Counted from the stretch's first letter, positions 1 to 6,928 are shown. The stretch: DNA of 7,898 bases from Mucilaginibacter sp. (GCA_028288315.1 JAQBNY010000201.1:1-7898), one strand, 5' to 3'. The notes: generated by a model not told the origin, from the letters alone. A program made the numbers and translations.

Positions 1-741
1 AATAGTGATACCACCTGATGCTTCTGTAATATAGCGGCCTTCTATCATATTCACAGCCTGCCTCAAATCATCATAATTAAAATTATCAAGCAAAATACGA
101 TTCACATTGCCTGTTTGTACTACCTGCTCCAGCTCGTCAATATTTCTTACCTCAACTTCTATTGCCAGCTTTTTGCCTGTTTCTTTAATATAGTTGTTGG
201 CATTTTCAATAGCCCTGCGTATACCACCAGAATAATCAACATGATTATCTTTAATCAGTATCATATCATACAAACCAAAACGATGGTTAACCCCTCCGCC
301 TATGCGTACGGCCCATTTTTCCAGATAACGAATGCCGGGAGTAGTTTTACGGGTATCTAAAACTTTAGTATTGGTACCCTGCAGCATGTCTACAATCTCC
401 TTGGTTTTGGTTGCAATACCGCTCATACGCTGCATGCAATTAAGCACCAGCCGCTCAGCTTTAAGAATGCTCTGCGCATCCCCCTCAACTTCAAAGGCTA
501 TATCTTTAGGCTTTATTTCGGCGCCGTCGTTCAAAAAAACTTCAAGCTTTAAATTAGGGTCAACTATATAAAAAATCTCTTTAGCCAGCTCAACACCGGC
601 CAGTATACCAGTATCTTTAACTAATAATTTTGCTTTACCTTGTGTGCCTGCTTCAATAGTAGCTAATGAAGTATGATCGCCATCACCTACATCTTCGCTT
701 AAAGCAGCTGTTATAAATTGATGTATAAGTTCTTTGTCCAA
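1..741 (-). CDS. nadC: Nicotinate-nucleotide pyrophosphorylase (quinolinate phosphoribosyltransferase), 3' end cut by window
   Basis: Cytoplasmic enzyme of de novo NAD synthesis: quinolinate plus PRPP gives nicotinate mononucleotide, CO2 and pyrophosphate. The minus strand reads open for 247 codons from TTG at 741 to the window edge; the family is usually about 275-285 aa, so roughly 30-40 C-terminal residues are missing. Family motifs are visible: EDVGDGDHTS (16-25) near the N-terminus, ERLVLN (96-101), the phosphate-binding DTRKTTPGIR (129-138), GGGVNHRFGL (148-157), IKDNH, EVEV, LLDNF and EASGGI near the edge. The TTG start is inferred because the product then begins MDKELIHQFI, the length expected for this family; there is no ATG between it and the upstream gene, though the frame stays open upstream with other TTG codons. 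It lies 47 bp downstream of the DUF4783-like gene on the same strand, so the two are probably cotranscribed. Confidence 0.95.
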   Translation of the reverse strand, partial: MDKELIHQFITAALSEDVGDGDHTSLATIEAGTQGKAKLLVKDTGILAGVELAKEIFYIVDPNLKLEVFLNDGAEIKPKDIAFEVEGDAQSILKAERLVLNCMQRMSGIATKTKEIVDMLQGTNTKVLDTRKTTPGIRYLEKWAVRIGGGVNHRFGLYDMILIKDNHVDYSGGIRRAIENANNYIKETGKKLAIEVEVRNIDELEQVVQTGNVNRILLDNFNYDDLRQAVNMIEGRYITEASGGITI

Positions 742-788
742 ACCTTTTGATTTTTTGAGTTTCAAAAGTAAGAACAATTGACGAGTAT

Positions 789-1178
789 TTAGGTTTTTTC
801 CGTTTCTATACGCAGATCTATTATCACCATTTCTTTTTCAGCCTCCTTAAGCGTGAAAGAAACACGGTATTTTCCTTTATCGGTATTTAATATCAGAACA
901 GCGAAATTATAATTTGAGTTTGAACTTACGCGATGGAATATCTTTACAGAGAGCGGTTTATTTTCTTTAAAAAACTTTTCAAGAATAATTTCGGCCTGGG
1001 TTTTTGAATATACATTGGTATTGTCCAATACAGCCATATCAACATTATCGGCAAAAAATTTGGCCAACTCATGCACATTACCTTGCTTTATCAGTTCGGC
1101 TATTTTATCAATAGGGCCTAACTGAATGGCTGGGAGCATAAATAACAGTAAAAGAATTGGCGTATATATTAGCTTCAT
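789..1178 (-). CDS. Small exported DUF4783-like protein
   Basis: Predicted 129-aa protein of unknown function. Residues 1 to about 20 form an N-terminal signal peptide (Lys2, then a Leu/Ile/Phe-rich core), so the mature protein of about 110 residues should be outside the cytoplasm; no lipobox cysteine is seen. The mature part looks like a small alpha+beta domain: helix (24-43), DNVDMAVLDN strand (44-53), YSKTQAEIILEKFF helix (57-70), then beta strands ending in VIIDLRIE. I recognise this pattern as the DUF4783 family of Bacteroidota, which resembles NTF2-like folds; the assignment is from memory of the family pattern. It is the first gene of a probable two-gene operon with nadC, 47 bp apart, and diverges from gpmI. 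What an exported protein has to do with NAD synthesis is not evident. Confidence 0.85.
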   Translation of the reverse strand: MKLIYTPILLLLFMLPAIQLGPIDKIAELIKQGNVHELAKFFADNVDMAVLDNTNVYSKTQAEIILEKFFKENKPLSVKIFHRVSSNSNYNFAVLILNTDKGKYRVSFTLKEAEKEMVIIDLRIETEKT

Positions 1179-1208
1179 TTAATAAATTATATGACCAATA
1201 AACCAAGG

Positions 1209-1262
1209 AAACGTTGCAACAAAAAATAAACCAATTTTTAAACTACAATGTTTAAACGTTGC
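1209..1262. repeat. 9-bp direct repeat AAACGTTGC in divergent spacer
   Basis: AAACGTTGC occurs exactly at 1209-1217 and again at 1254-1262, a 45-bp period, in the short spacer between the divergent DUF4783-nadC and gpmI genes. The first copy runs into the 8-bp palindrome GTTGCAAC (1213-1220), and the second overlaps the palindrome GTTTAAAC (1250-1257). It may be a paired operator, but no regulator can be named and chance is possible. Confidence 0.35.
1220..1248 (-). promoter_or_regulatory. Possible promoter of the DUF4783-nadC operon
   Basis: Read on the minus strand, TTG at 1248-1246 is followed after 17 nt by TATTTTTTG at 1228-1220. This approximates the Bacteroidota -33 TTTG and -7 TAnnTTTG elements, but the -7 box has one extra base. 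Transcription would begin near 1214, about 36 nt before the ATG at 1178. Such sequences are easy to find in AT-rich DNA, so this is weak. Confidence 0.25.
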
Positions 1263-1266
1263 TTTT

Positions 1267-1274
1267 ATATTTGC
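1267..1274 (+). promoter_or_regulatory. Candidate -7 promoter element TATATTTG of gpmI
   Basis: TATATTTG matches the Bacteroidota -7 consensus TAnnTTTG exactly. No good -33 TTTG is visible about 19 nt upstream. If used, transcription would start around 1279-1282, at or beside the GTG codon at 1278, giving a leaderless or nearly leaderless gpmI mRNA and ruling out the upstream ATG at 1248 for that transcript. Confidence 0.45.
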
Positions 1275-1277
1275 ATT

Positions 1278-2801
1278 GTGAAAAATACAAAAAAAGTTGC
1301 ATTAATTATACTTGATGGCTGGGGATACGGCCGTAATGATAAATCAAACGCCATTGTGGCTGCCAATACACCGTTCTTTGATTCGATGATTGCACAATAC
1401 CCAAACTCAAAGCTGGAAGCATCCGGTTTGGCTGTTGGTTTGCCTGAGGGGCAAATGGGCAATTCAGAAGTAGGTCATATGAATTTAGGTGCCGGGCGGG
1501 TGGTATATCAGGAACTGGGCCGCATTAACAAAGCCGTAATTGATAACGAGTTTGTACAGAACGAAGCTTTGGTTGAGGCTTTTAATTACGCCAAGCAAAA
1601 CAATAAGGATGTACATTTTATGGGCCTTGTGAGTGATGGCGGTGTGCATGCACATATAACCCATTTAAAAGGTTTAACAGATGCTACCAATTCATTAGGA
1701 TTGGAAAAAGTATTTATTCACGCGTTTTTAGATGGGCGTGATACTGACCCTAACTCGGGCCTGCAGTTTATTAATGAACTGGAACAACATATTAATGGCA
1801 CACCTGTAAAACTGGCATCAGCCATTGGCAGGTATTATGCTATGGACCGTGATAACCGCTGGGAGCGTGTTAAAAAAGCTTATGACCTGATGGTTAACGG
1901 CGAGGGCGAAGCATCTCAGGATATACTCGCATCCATCCAAAAATCATACGATGAAGGTGTTACCGACGAATTTATTTTGCCAATAGTACGTGTTGATAGT
2001 GATGGCAAACCAGTTGCGGTGATAAAAGAAGGCGATGTGGTGATTTGCTTTAACTTCCGTACAGACAGGGGCCGCGAAATATCGCTGGCACTTACGCAAA
2101 AGCCTTTCCCTGAATATAATATGCACCCGCTTAATGTGCATTATGTTACCATGACATCGTATGACGAGACATTTAAGAATGTAAAAGTAGTATTCCGTAA
2201 AGATGACCTGACCAAAACTTTGGGCGAGGTTTTAGAAGGGGCTCAAAAGAACCAGATCCGCATTGCCGAGACAGAAAAATATCCACACGTAACCTTCTTT
2301 TTCTCGGGCGGACGTGAAAAAGAATTCATTAATGAAAAACGTTTATTAGTGCCATCGCCAAAAGTAGCTACTTATGATCTGCAACCAGAGATGAGTGCCG
2401 AAGGTATCCGCGATGCCATTATTCCTGAACTGGAAGCTGAGTGGCCTGATTTTGTTTGCCTTAACTTTGCTAATACAGATATGGTTGGCCATACAGGAGT
2501 GTTCAGCGCGGTAGTTAAGGCTGCTGAAACTGTTGATGCCTGTGCTAAAGCTGTAGTGGAAACCGGCATAAAACATGGTTACTCATTCATTATTATTGCC
2601 GACCATGGCAATGCCGATTATATGATAAACGAAGATGGTTCGCCAAACACCGCGCATACAACTAACCTGGTTCCTTGCATTGTTATTGATAGTGATGTTA
2701 AGCAGGTAAAAGATGGTAAGCTGGGTGATATTGCTCCAACCGTATTGCAAATATTAGGTGTCCCTATTCCTGCAGAAATGACCGGTAATGTATTGGTATA
2801 A
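1278..2801 (+). CDS. gpmI: 2,3-bisphosphoglycerate-independent phosphoglycerate mutase
   Basis: Cytoplasmic enzyme that interconverts 3- and 2-phosphoglycerate in glycolysis and gluconeogenesis through a phosphoserine intermediate, with two divalent metals (usually Mn). It belongs to the alkaline phosphatase superfamily. From GTG at 1278 the product is 507 aa, normal for the family (about 505-515). Visible motifs: metal-binding LIILDGWG with Asp13, the nucleophile serine Ser63 in GQMGNSEVGHMN, DGGVHAHITH and DGRDTDP in the inserted transferase domain, then NTDMVGHTG and ADHGNAD, the C-terminal metal ligands. Nothing essential appears missing. An ATG at 1248 would add ten residues (MFKRCFYICI) that do not resemble the family's N-terminus, and the -7-like box at 1267-1274 lies inside that stretch, so GTG is preferred. 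The next gene starts inside its last codons, suggesting a two-gene operon. Confidence 0.97.
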   Translation: MKNTKKVALIILDGWGYGRNDKSNAIVAANTPFFDSMIAQYPNSKLEASGLAVGLPEGQMGNSEVGHMNLGAGRVVYQELGRINKAVIDNEFVQNEALVEAFNYAKQNNKDVHFMGLVSDGGVHAHITHLKGLTDATNSLGLEKVFIHAFLDGRDTDPNSGLQFINELEQHINGTPVKLASAIGRYYAMDRDNRWERVKKAYDLMVNGEGEASQDILASIQKSYDEGVTDEFILPIVRVDSDGKPVAVIKEGDVVICFNFRTDRGREISLALTQKPFPEYNMHPLNVHYVTMTSYDETFKNVKVVFRKDDLTKTLGEVLEGAQKNQIRIAETEKYPHVTFFFSGGREKEFINEKRLLVPSPKVATYDLQPEMSAEGIRDAIIPELEAEWPDFVCLNFANTDMVGHTGVFSAVVKAAETVDACAKAVVETGIKHGYSFIIIADHGNADYMINEDGSPNTAHTTNLVPCIVIDSDVKQVKDGKLGDIAPTVLQILGVPIPAEMTGNVLV

Positions 2802-3387
2802 GTCATTTTTAAAATATAGTTCAGTTACAGGCGTAGTATTGCTTTTATGCTTTAGCTACGCCTGTAAACCCGAGATAAAGGAAACCGGCGCGCAGGTTAA
2901 ATTTTTTGATCTTAAAGATTATTTTAAAAATGAAGCCAACCGGTTAGCTCACCTAAATAAGGATATAAATAAATCTGTTGCTCACAATGGCGCTACCGAG
3001 AGTAAAAAGGTTAAAATAACCAACTGGTTAAGAGAACTAAACCTGTTCACCGAAAGCGACATTAATAAACCCGCTTGGAGCAGGAGTTACTCTGTAGATT
3101 CAACGGCAACCAGTATTACTTACAAAGCTAAATACCCCGAATTAAAAACCCGCTATATAACCATCTGTAAAGAAGGCGGAAAGGTAACAGCTATTGAAAT
3201 TGAGAATGACACACATAATATCCTTTACAGCACTACCGAAAAACTAACTTATATGCCGGGGGCTTTTTACCTGATAGAAAAAACACAAAAGGTAAAAGTA
3301 ATGGGCGGTAACAGCTACCGTATTAAAGGAATTTTAATTAGTGATGGCCTACAGCCGACGCCAGCTTTTCTCTTGAAAGATCAATAA
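2788..3387 (+). CDS. Predicted lipoprotein of unknown function
   Basis: Predicted 199-aa envelope lipoprotein; I do not recognise a family. The N-terminus has Lys5 and Lys9, a hydrophobic core (about 13-22), then SYAC with Cys26 as the probable lipidated residue, a loose lipobox of the kind tolerated in Bacteroidota. The mature part begins with a charged, probably helical stretch (about 37-90) and continues with alternating beta-like segments (for example TSITYKAKYPEL, RYITICKEGGKVTAIEIEND and YRIKGILI). The ATG at 2788 overlaps the end of gpmI by 14 nt in another frame, and no other start precedes the signal peptide, so translation is likely coupled to gpmI. Its last 50 bp overlap the convergent TPR gene. 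The signal sequence and protein-like composition argue for a real gene. Membership in the gpmI operon does not reveal its role. Confidence 0.85.
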   Translation: MYWYKSFLKYSSVTGVVLLLCFSYACKPEIKETGAQVKFFDLKDYFKNEANRLAHLNKDINKSVAHNGATESKKVKITNWLRELNLFTESDINKPAWSRSYSVDSTATSITYKAKYPELKTRYITICKEGGKVTAIEIENDTHNILYSTTEKLTYMPGAFYLIEKTQKVKVMGGNSYRIKGILISDGLQPTPAFLLKDQ

Positions 3388-3961
3388 GAGATGAAATATC
3401 AGACCTTCCCGGGTTGCTGTTCAGTACTTTTTCCAAATCTGTAATTGATGCCTTTAATGAATTGGTGCCACGTACCTTATCATAAGTACGTGCATTGGGC
3501 TGTAGTTTAAATATACCGTACTCGCGGTAAGCAATACCGCGGGTTTGGTAGCATTTAAGTTGTTCACTAGGATCAATAGCAATAGCTTTAGTCAGGTCGA
3601 AAATGGCGCCCAACAAATACTTCTCCCTCTCCTGCGGTGGTAATGTTGCATCTTTCCCCAAATAACCTTTGGCACGTGCCCTGTAATAATAAGCGGTAGC
3701 ATCAACAGGGTTTATATAAATAGCTTTTGAATACGCAGCAATTGATTTGCGGTAGTTCTCGCTATGATAGTACGAGTAGCCAAGCATCCAGTAAGCATTG
3801 GAATTGGTAGAATCTATAAGGCATGCTTTCTCCAGTTGCATTACGGCTGATTTAAAATTGCCATCCATAAATGCTTGCTGACCCAATTTTACATAAGCAT
3901 TTTGTGCCGATGACTCGAGCGAGGAAAAGATAATTAAAGATATAATTGCCGACAGCCTCAT
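3338..3961 (-). CDS. Secreted tetratricopeptide repeat (TPR) protein
   Basis: Predicted 207-aa exported protein likely to act as a periplasmic protein-protein interaction scaffold. Residues 1-19 are a signal peptide (MRLSAIISLIIFSSLESSA, cleavage before QN). TPR units follow at about 21-53 (GQQAFMDGNFKSAVMQLEKACLIDS), 54-87 (YWMLGYSYYHSENYRKSIAAYSKAIYINP) and 88-131, the third stretched by an insertion rich in Pro, Glu and Lys (about 103-114) before GAIFDLTKAIAIDP. A degenerate fourth unit (about 135-185) also carries an insertion and ends ITDLEKVLNSNPG. The tail is a short helix ending in two histidines. It is convergent with the lipoprotein gene, overlapping it by 50 bp, and divergent from lon. 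The partner is unknown; TPR proteins of this type are common in Bacteroidota envelopes. Confidence 0.9.
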   Translation of the reverse strand: MRLSAIISLIIFSSLESSAQNAYVKLGQQAFMDGNFKSAVMQLEKACLIDSTNSNAYWMLGYSYYHSENYRKSIAAYSKAIYINPVDATAYYYRARAKGYLGKDATLPPQEREKYLLGAIFDLTKAIAIDPSEQLKCYQTRGIAYREYGIFKLQPNARTYDKVRGTNSLKASITDLEKVLNSNPGRSDISSLIDLSREKLASAVGHH

Positions 3962-4037
3962 TAAATACTTTGCGGTTTTACCCTATAACAATAGATTAAC
4001 TACCAATGCAGCAAATTATTATTTATAAACCGCAATT

Positions 4038-4056
4038 TTGTTAAAATTTGTTAAAT
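4038..4056. repeat. Tandem TTTGTTAAA repeat, 10-bp period
   Basis: TTTGTTAAA occurs at 4038-4046 and 4048-4056, so the copies sit one helical turn apart on the same face of the DNA, about 75-95 bp upstream of the TPR gene start. The spacing is suggestive of a protein-binding site, but the AT-rich background makes chance plausible. Confidence 0.3.
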
Positions 4057-4253
4057 AATTATTTTAATTATTGAATATATATAACAAATTTAAATGGGAT
4101 AAGTTTACCATTAAAGATTATTGGTCAGCATGACTTTTTTTCTACTTTTCGTTTAAGTTTAATAAAATTAATTTCACTAAATTTGTTTTTACAAAGTACA
4201 GTAAATTAGATACTTACAAACATAAAATTTTTACCAGCCCTAATTAATTTATA

Positions 4254-4282
4254 TTGGCATAGCTCTTGAAACAATATATTTG
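4254..4282 (+). promoter_or_regulatory. Candidate lon promoter
   Basis: TTG at 4254-4256 (in TATTGG) is followed after 18 nt by TATATTTG at 4275-4282. This fits the Bacteroidota housekeeping promoter pattern of -33 TTTG and -7 TAnnTTTG well, and is the best promoter match in the spacer. Transcription would begin near 4288, leaving a leader of about 90 nt before lon. Confidence 0.5.
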
Positions 4283-4379
4283 AATATATAACTATTAATA
4301 ATTAATGCACTATCAATTAGCTCGGCCTTGCTGTAGCTGACAATATGACGTTTAATTAGTATACATAACAAGGTGATTA

Positions 4380-6860
4380 ATGAGTTACGACCCGTTCGAT
4401 TTTAAGAATACAATGCCCTCTATTAATGAAGATTCTGAGTTTTTCCCACTGATGTCATCAGAGGATGAAGCGGAGATGAACAATGAGGAGGTACCCGAGT
4501 TTTTACCAATATTGCCCCTTCGCAACACTGTGCTGTTTCCTGGAGTGGTAATTCCTATAACTGTTGGCAGAGATAAATCTATTAAACTAATACGTGATGC
4601 TAATAAAGGCAGCCGACTAATTGGTGTTGTTGCCCAACAGGATGTGAGTATTGAAGACCCTACTTTTAGTCAGCTACATAAAGTGGGCACTATTGCTTTA
4701 ATTATAAAAATGCTGCAAATGCCTGATGGTAACACTACGGTGATACTGCAAGGTAAAAAGCGTTTTATTTTAAAAGACGAAGTACAAAGTGAGCCATACA
4801 TAAAAGCTACTCTTGAACCCTTTAAAGAGGTTAAAGCTAAAGAAGATAAAGAATTTAAAGCCATGGTATCGTCTGTTAAAGACATGGCCATGAATATTAT
4901 ACAGCTATCGCCCAATATACCGAGCGAGGCAGGAATTGCCATCCGTAATATTGAAAGCACATCGTTCCTTATCAATTTCATATCATCAAATATGAATGCT
5001 GATATGGCGGCCAAACAGGTACTGTTGCAAACTCAAAGCCTGCGCGATAGGATTAACATTGTGTTAGAGCACCTAACGCTCGACCTGCAAATGCTGGAGC
5101 TGAAGAATCAGATACAAACCAAAGTAAGGGTTGATCTGGACAAGCAACAACGCGATTATTTCCTGAATCAACAGCTAAAAACCATCCAGGAAGAATTAGG
5201 CGGTACATCTCCCGATCTTGAAATAGAGAACTTGCGCAAGCGCTCTATGAAGAAAAAATGGGATAAGGAAGTGAAAAGTCATTTTACAAAAGAACTGGAA
5301 AAGTTAACCCGTACTAATCCTGCCGCGGCAGATTATTCTATACAGATTAACTACCTGGAGCTTTTGCTTGATCTGCCTTGGAACGAATTTACTAAAGACA
5401 ATTTCGACCTTAAGCGTGCCCAAAAGGTATTGGATAAAGATCACTTTGGCCTTGATAAAGTAAAACAACGTATTATAGAATATTTGGCAGTGCTTAAATT
5501 AAAGCACAACATGAAGGCCCCTATCCTTTGCCTGGTTGGCCCTCCGGGAGTTGGTAAAACATCTTTAGGTAAATCAATTGCCAAGGCTTTAGGCCGCAAA
5601 TATGTGCGTATGGCATTGGGTGGCGTGCGTGACGAAGCCGAAATACGTGGTCACCGTAAAACCTATATTGGTGCTATGCCTGGCCGTATTATACAATCGG
5701 TTAAAAAGGCAGGTGCCGCTAACCCGGTATTTATATTAGACGAGATAGATAAGGTAAGCACCGATTTCAGGGGCGATCCATCATCTGCATTATTAGAGGT
5801 GCTTGATCCTGAACAGAACAGCACTTTTTATGATAACTACGTAGAGATGGATTTTGACCTGTCTAACGTAATGTTTATTGCAACAGCAAATTCATTAAGC
5901 ACTATACAGCCAGCCTTGCTTGATCGTATGGAGATTATTGAAGTGAACGGCTATACCATTGAAGAAAAGATAGAGATAGCCAAGAGGCATTTATTACCAA
6001 AACAACGCGAGGCCCACGGCTTAACCGCTAAAGATGTGGTTATAAAGAGTGATATTTTAGAGAAACTGATTGAAGATTATACCCGTGAATCGGGCGTTAG
6101 AGCGCTAGAGAAAAGAATAGGTTCTGTTGTACGCGGTGTAGCTAAAAATATAGCTATGGAAGAACCCTATAATCCGCAGGTGAATAAAAAAGAAGTGGAG
6201 AAGATATTAGGTGCTCCATTTTATGATAAAGACCTGTACGAGAATAATGATACCGCAGGTGTGGTAACAGGCCTTGCCTGGACATCCGTTGGTGGCGATA
6301 TATTATTTATAGAAGCCAGTTTAAGTCCGGGTAATGGTAAGCTAACTTTAACCGGTAGCCTGGGCGATGTAATGAAGGAATCTGTAACCATAGCATTAGC
6401 ATATTTAAGAGCACATGCTGGTTTCTTCAACATTAACCCAAAACTATTTGAGCAATGGGATGTGCACGTTCACGTCCCGGCCGGCGCTACCCCTAAAGAT
6501 GGCCCATCGGCAGGTGTTACAATGCTTACCGCGCTGGTATCGGCATTTACCCAACATAAAATAAAACCTCATTTAGCCATGACAGGCGAGATAACCCTGC
6601 GTGGCCGTGTGTTGCCTGTAGGTGGTATAAAAGAGAAGATACTTGCAGCAAAACGTGCAAATATTAAGGAGATTATCCTATGCAAATCAAACCAAAAGGA
6701 TATTTTGGAAATAAAAGAGGATTATATTAAAGATCTGCAGTTCCATTACGTAACTGATATGCGCGAGGTTATTACTTTGGCTTTATTGGATGAGAAAGTA
6801 AGTGGTGCAATTGATTTGACGGTGAAAGAAAAGGAAAAAACCACATTAGCCGTAGTTTAA
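4380..6860 (+). CDS. lon: ATP-dependent Lon protease (LonA type)
   Basis: Cytoplasmic hexameric AAA+ serine protease that unfolds and degrades misfolded and selected regulatory proteins. The product is 826 aa, slightly longer than E. coli Lon (784) because of an acidic N-terminal extension (residues 1-38, rich in Glu and Asp). Domains in order: substrate-binding LON domain starting at FLPILPLRNTVLFPG (41-55), a coiled-coil region (about 235-300, with QQRDYFLNQQLKTIQEELGG), AAA+ ATPase with Walker A GPPGVGKT (387-394, Lys393) and Walker B FILDEID (Asp454, Glu455), then the protease domain with catalytic Ser710 in KDGPSAG and Lys753 in GGIKEK. The Ser-Lys distance of 43 residues equals that of E. 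coli (679/722). The start is supported by AAGGTG at 4370-4375, 4 nt before the ATG. It appears monocistronic, with its own promoter and a terminator. Confidence 0.98.
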   Translation: MSYDPFDFKNTMPSINEDSEFFPLMSSEDEAEMNNEEVPEFLPILPLRNTVLFPGVVIPITVGRDKSIKLIRDANKGSRLIGVVAQQDVSIEDPTFSQLHKVGTIALIIKMLQMPDGNTTVILQGKKRFILKDEVQSEPYIKATLEPFKEVKAKEDKEFKAMVSSVKDMAMNIIQLSPNIPSEAGIAIRNIESTSFLINFISSNMNADMAAKQVLLQTQSLRDRINIVLEHLTLDLQMLELKNQIQTKVRVDLDKQQRDYFLNQQLKTIQEELGGTSPDLEIENLRKRSMKKKWDKEVKSHFTKELEKLTRTNPAAADYSIQINYLELLLDLPWNEFTKDNFDLKRAQKVLDKDHFGLDKVKQRIIEYLAVLKLKHNMKAPILCLVGPPGVGKTSLGKSIAKALGRKYVRMALGGVRDEAEIRGHRKTYIGAMPGRIIQSVKKAGAANPVFILDEIDKVSTDFRGDPSSALLEVLDPEQNSTFYDNYVEMDFDLSNVMFIATANSLSTIQPALLDRMEIIEVNGYTIEEKIEIAKRHLLPKQREAHGLTAKDVVIKSDILEKLIEDYTRESGVRALEKRIGSVVRGVAKNIAMEEPYNPQVNKKEVEKILGAPFYDKDLYENNDTAGVVTGLAWTSVGGDILFIEASLSPGNGKLTLTGSLGDVMKESVTIALAYLRAHAGFFNINPKLFEQWDVHVHVPAGATPKDGPSAGVTMLTALVSAFTQHKIKPHLAMTGEITLRGRVLPVGGIKEKILAAKRANIKEIILCKSNQKDILEIKEDYIKDLQFHYVTDMREVITLALLDEKVSGAIDLTVKEKEKTTLAVV

Positions 6861-6864
6861 TCAC

Positions 6865-6907
6865 ATAAGTTCCGCTATTTCTACCCGTTAGAAATAGCGG
6901 AACTTAT
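6865..6907 (+). other. Perfect 19-bp inverted repeat after lon
   Basis: Arms at 6865-6883 and 6889-6907 are perfectly complementary over 19 bp with a 5-nt CCCGT loop, beginning 4 nt after the lon stop. No run of T follows, so it is not a classical intrinsic terminator. It could protect the lon mRNA 3' end from exonucleases, act with the following hairpin in termination, or be a remnant of a repeat family. Confidence 0.75.
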
Positions 6908-6928
6908 TGATTTCAATTAATAAAATTT

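Larger units (their letters stand above)
3962..4379. other. AT-rich divergent spacer between the TPR gene and lon
   Basis: This 418-bp stretch is much richer in A and T than its surroundings, and I see no convincing coding frame, tRNA or recognised riboswitch in it. It holds TTTGTTAAA twice (4038-4046, 4048-4056), a long near-repeat TTGAATATATA (from 4071 and from 4280), and TAnnTTTG-like boxes: plus strand TAAATTTG 4178-4185 and TATATTTG 4275-4282, minus strand TAAATTTG at 4092-4085. The last could serve the TPR gene with a leader of about 118 nt, but lacks a clear -33 element. Confidence 0.6.

Noticed and set aside
115..571. Two plus-strand open frames of about 80 codons
   Set aside because: They run antisense to nadC, whose motifs are unmistakable, and their sequences look like reverse-strand shadows without domain features.
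1248..1277. ATG 1248 as the gpmI start
   Set aside because: The ten added residues do not fit the family's N-terminus and contain the candidate -7 element; GTG 1278 gives the standard protein.
2346..2806. Minus-strand frames of 62-76 codons opposite gpmI
   Set aside because: Antisense shadows of the conserved gpmI sequence with no promoter, signal peptide or family resemblance.
4124..4141. Small GTCA-gca-TGAC hairpin followed by seven T
   Set aside because: The stem is only 4 bp and no plus-strand transcript clearly needs to end there; probably chance in AT-rich DNA.
4264..4270. CTTGAAA, identical to the -35 element of E. coli sigma-32 heat-shock promoters, upstream of lon
   Set aside because: No matching -10 (CCCAT-like) follows at the right distance, and Bacteroidota are not known to use a sigma-32-type factor; the TATATTTG box is a better explanation.
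4670..5014. 114-codon minus-strand frame inside lon
   Set aside because: Lies opposite the conserved LON domain; a shadow frame without independent support.
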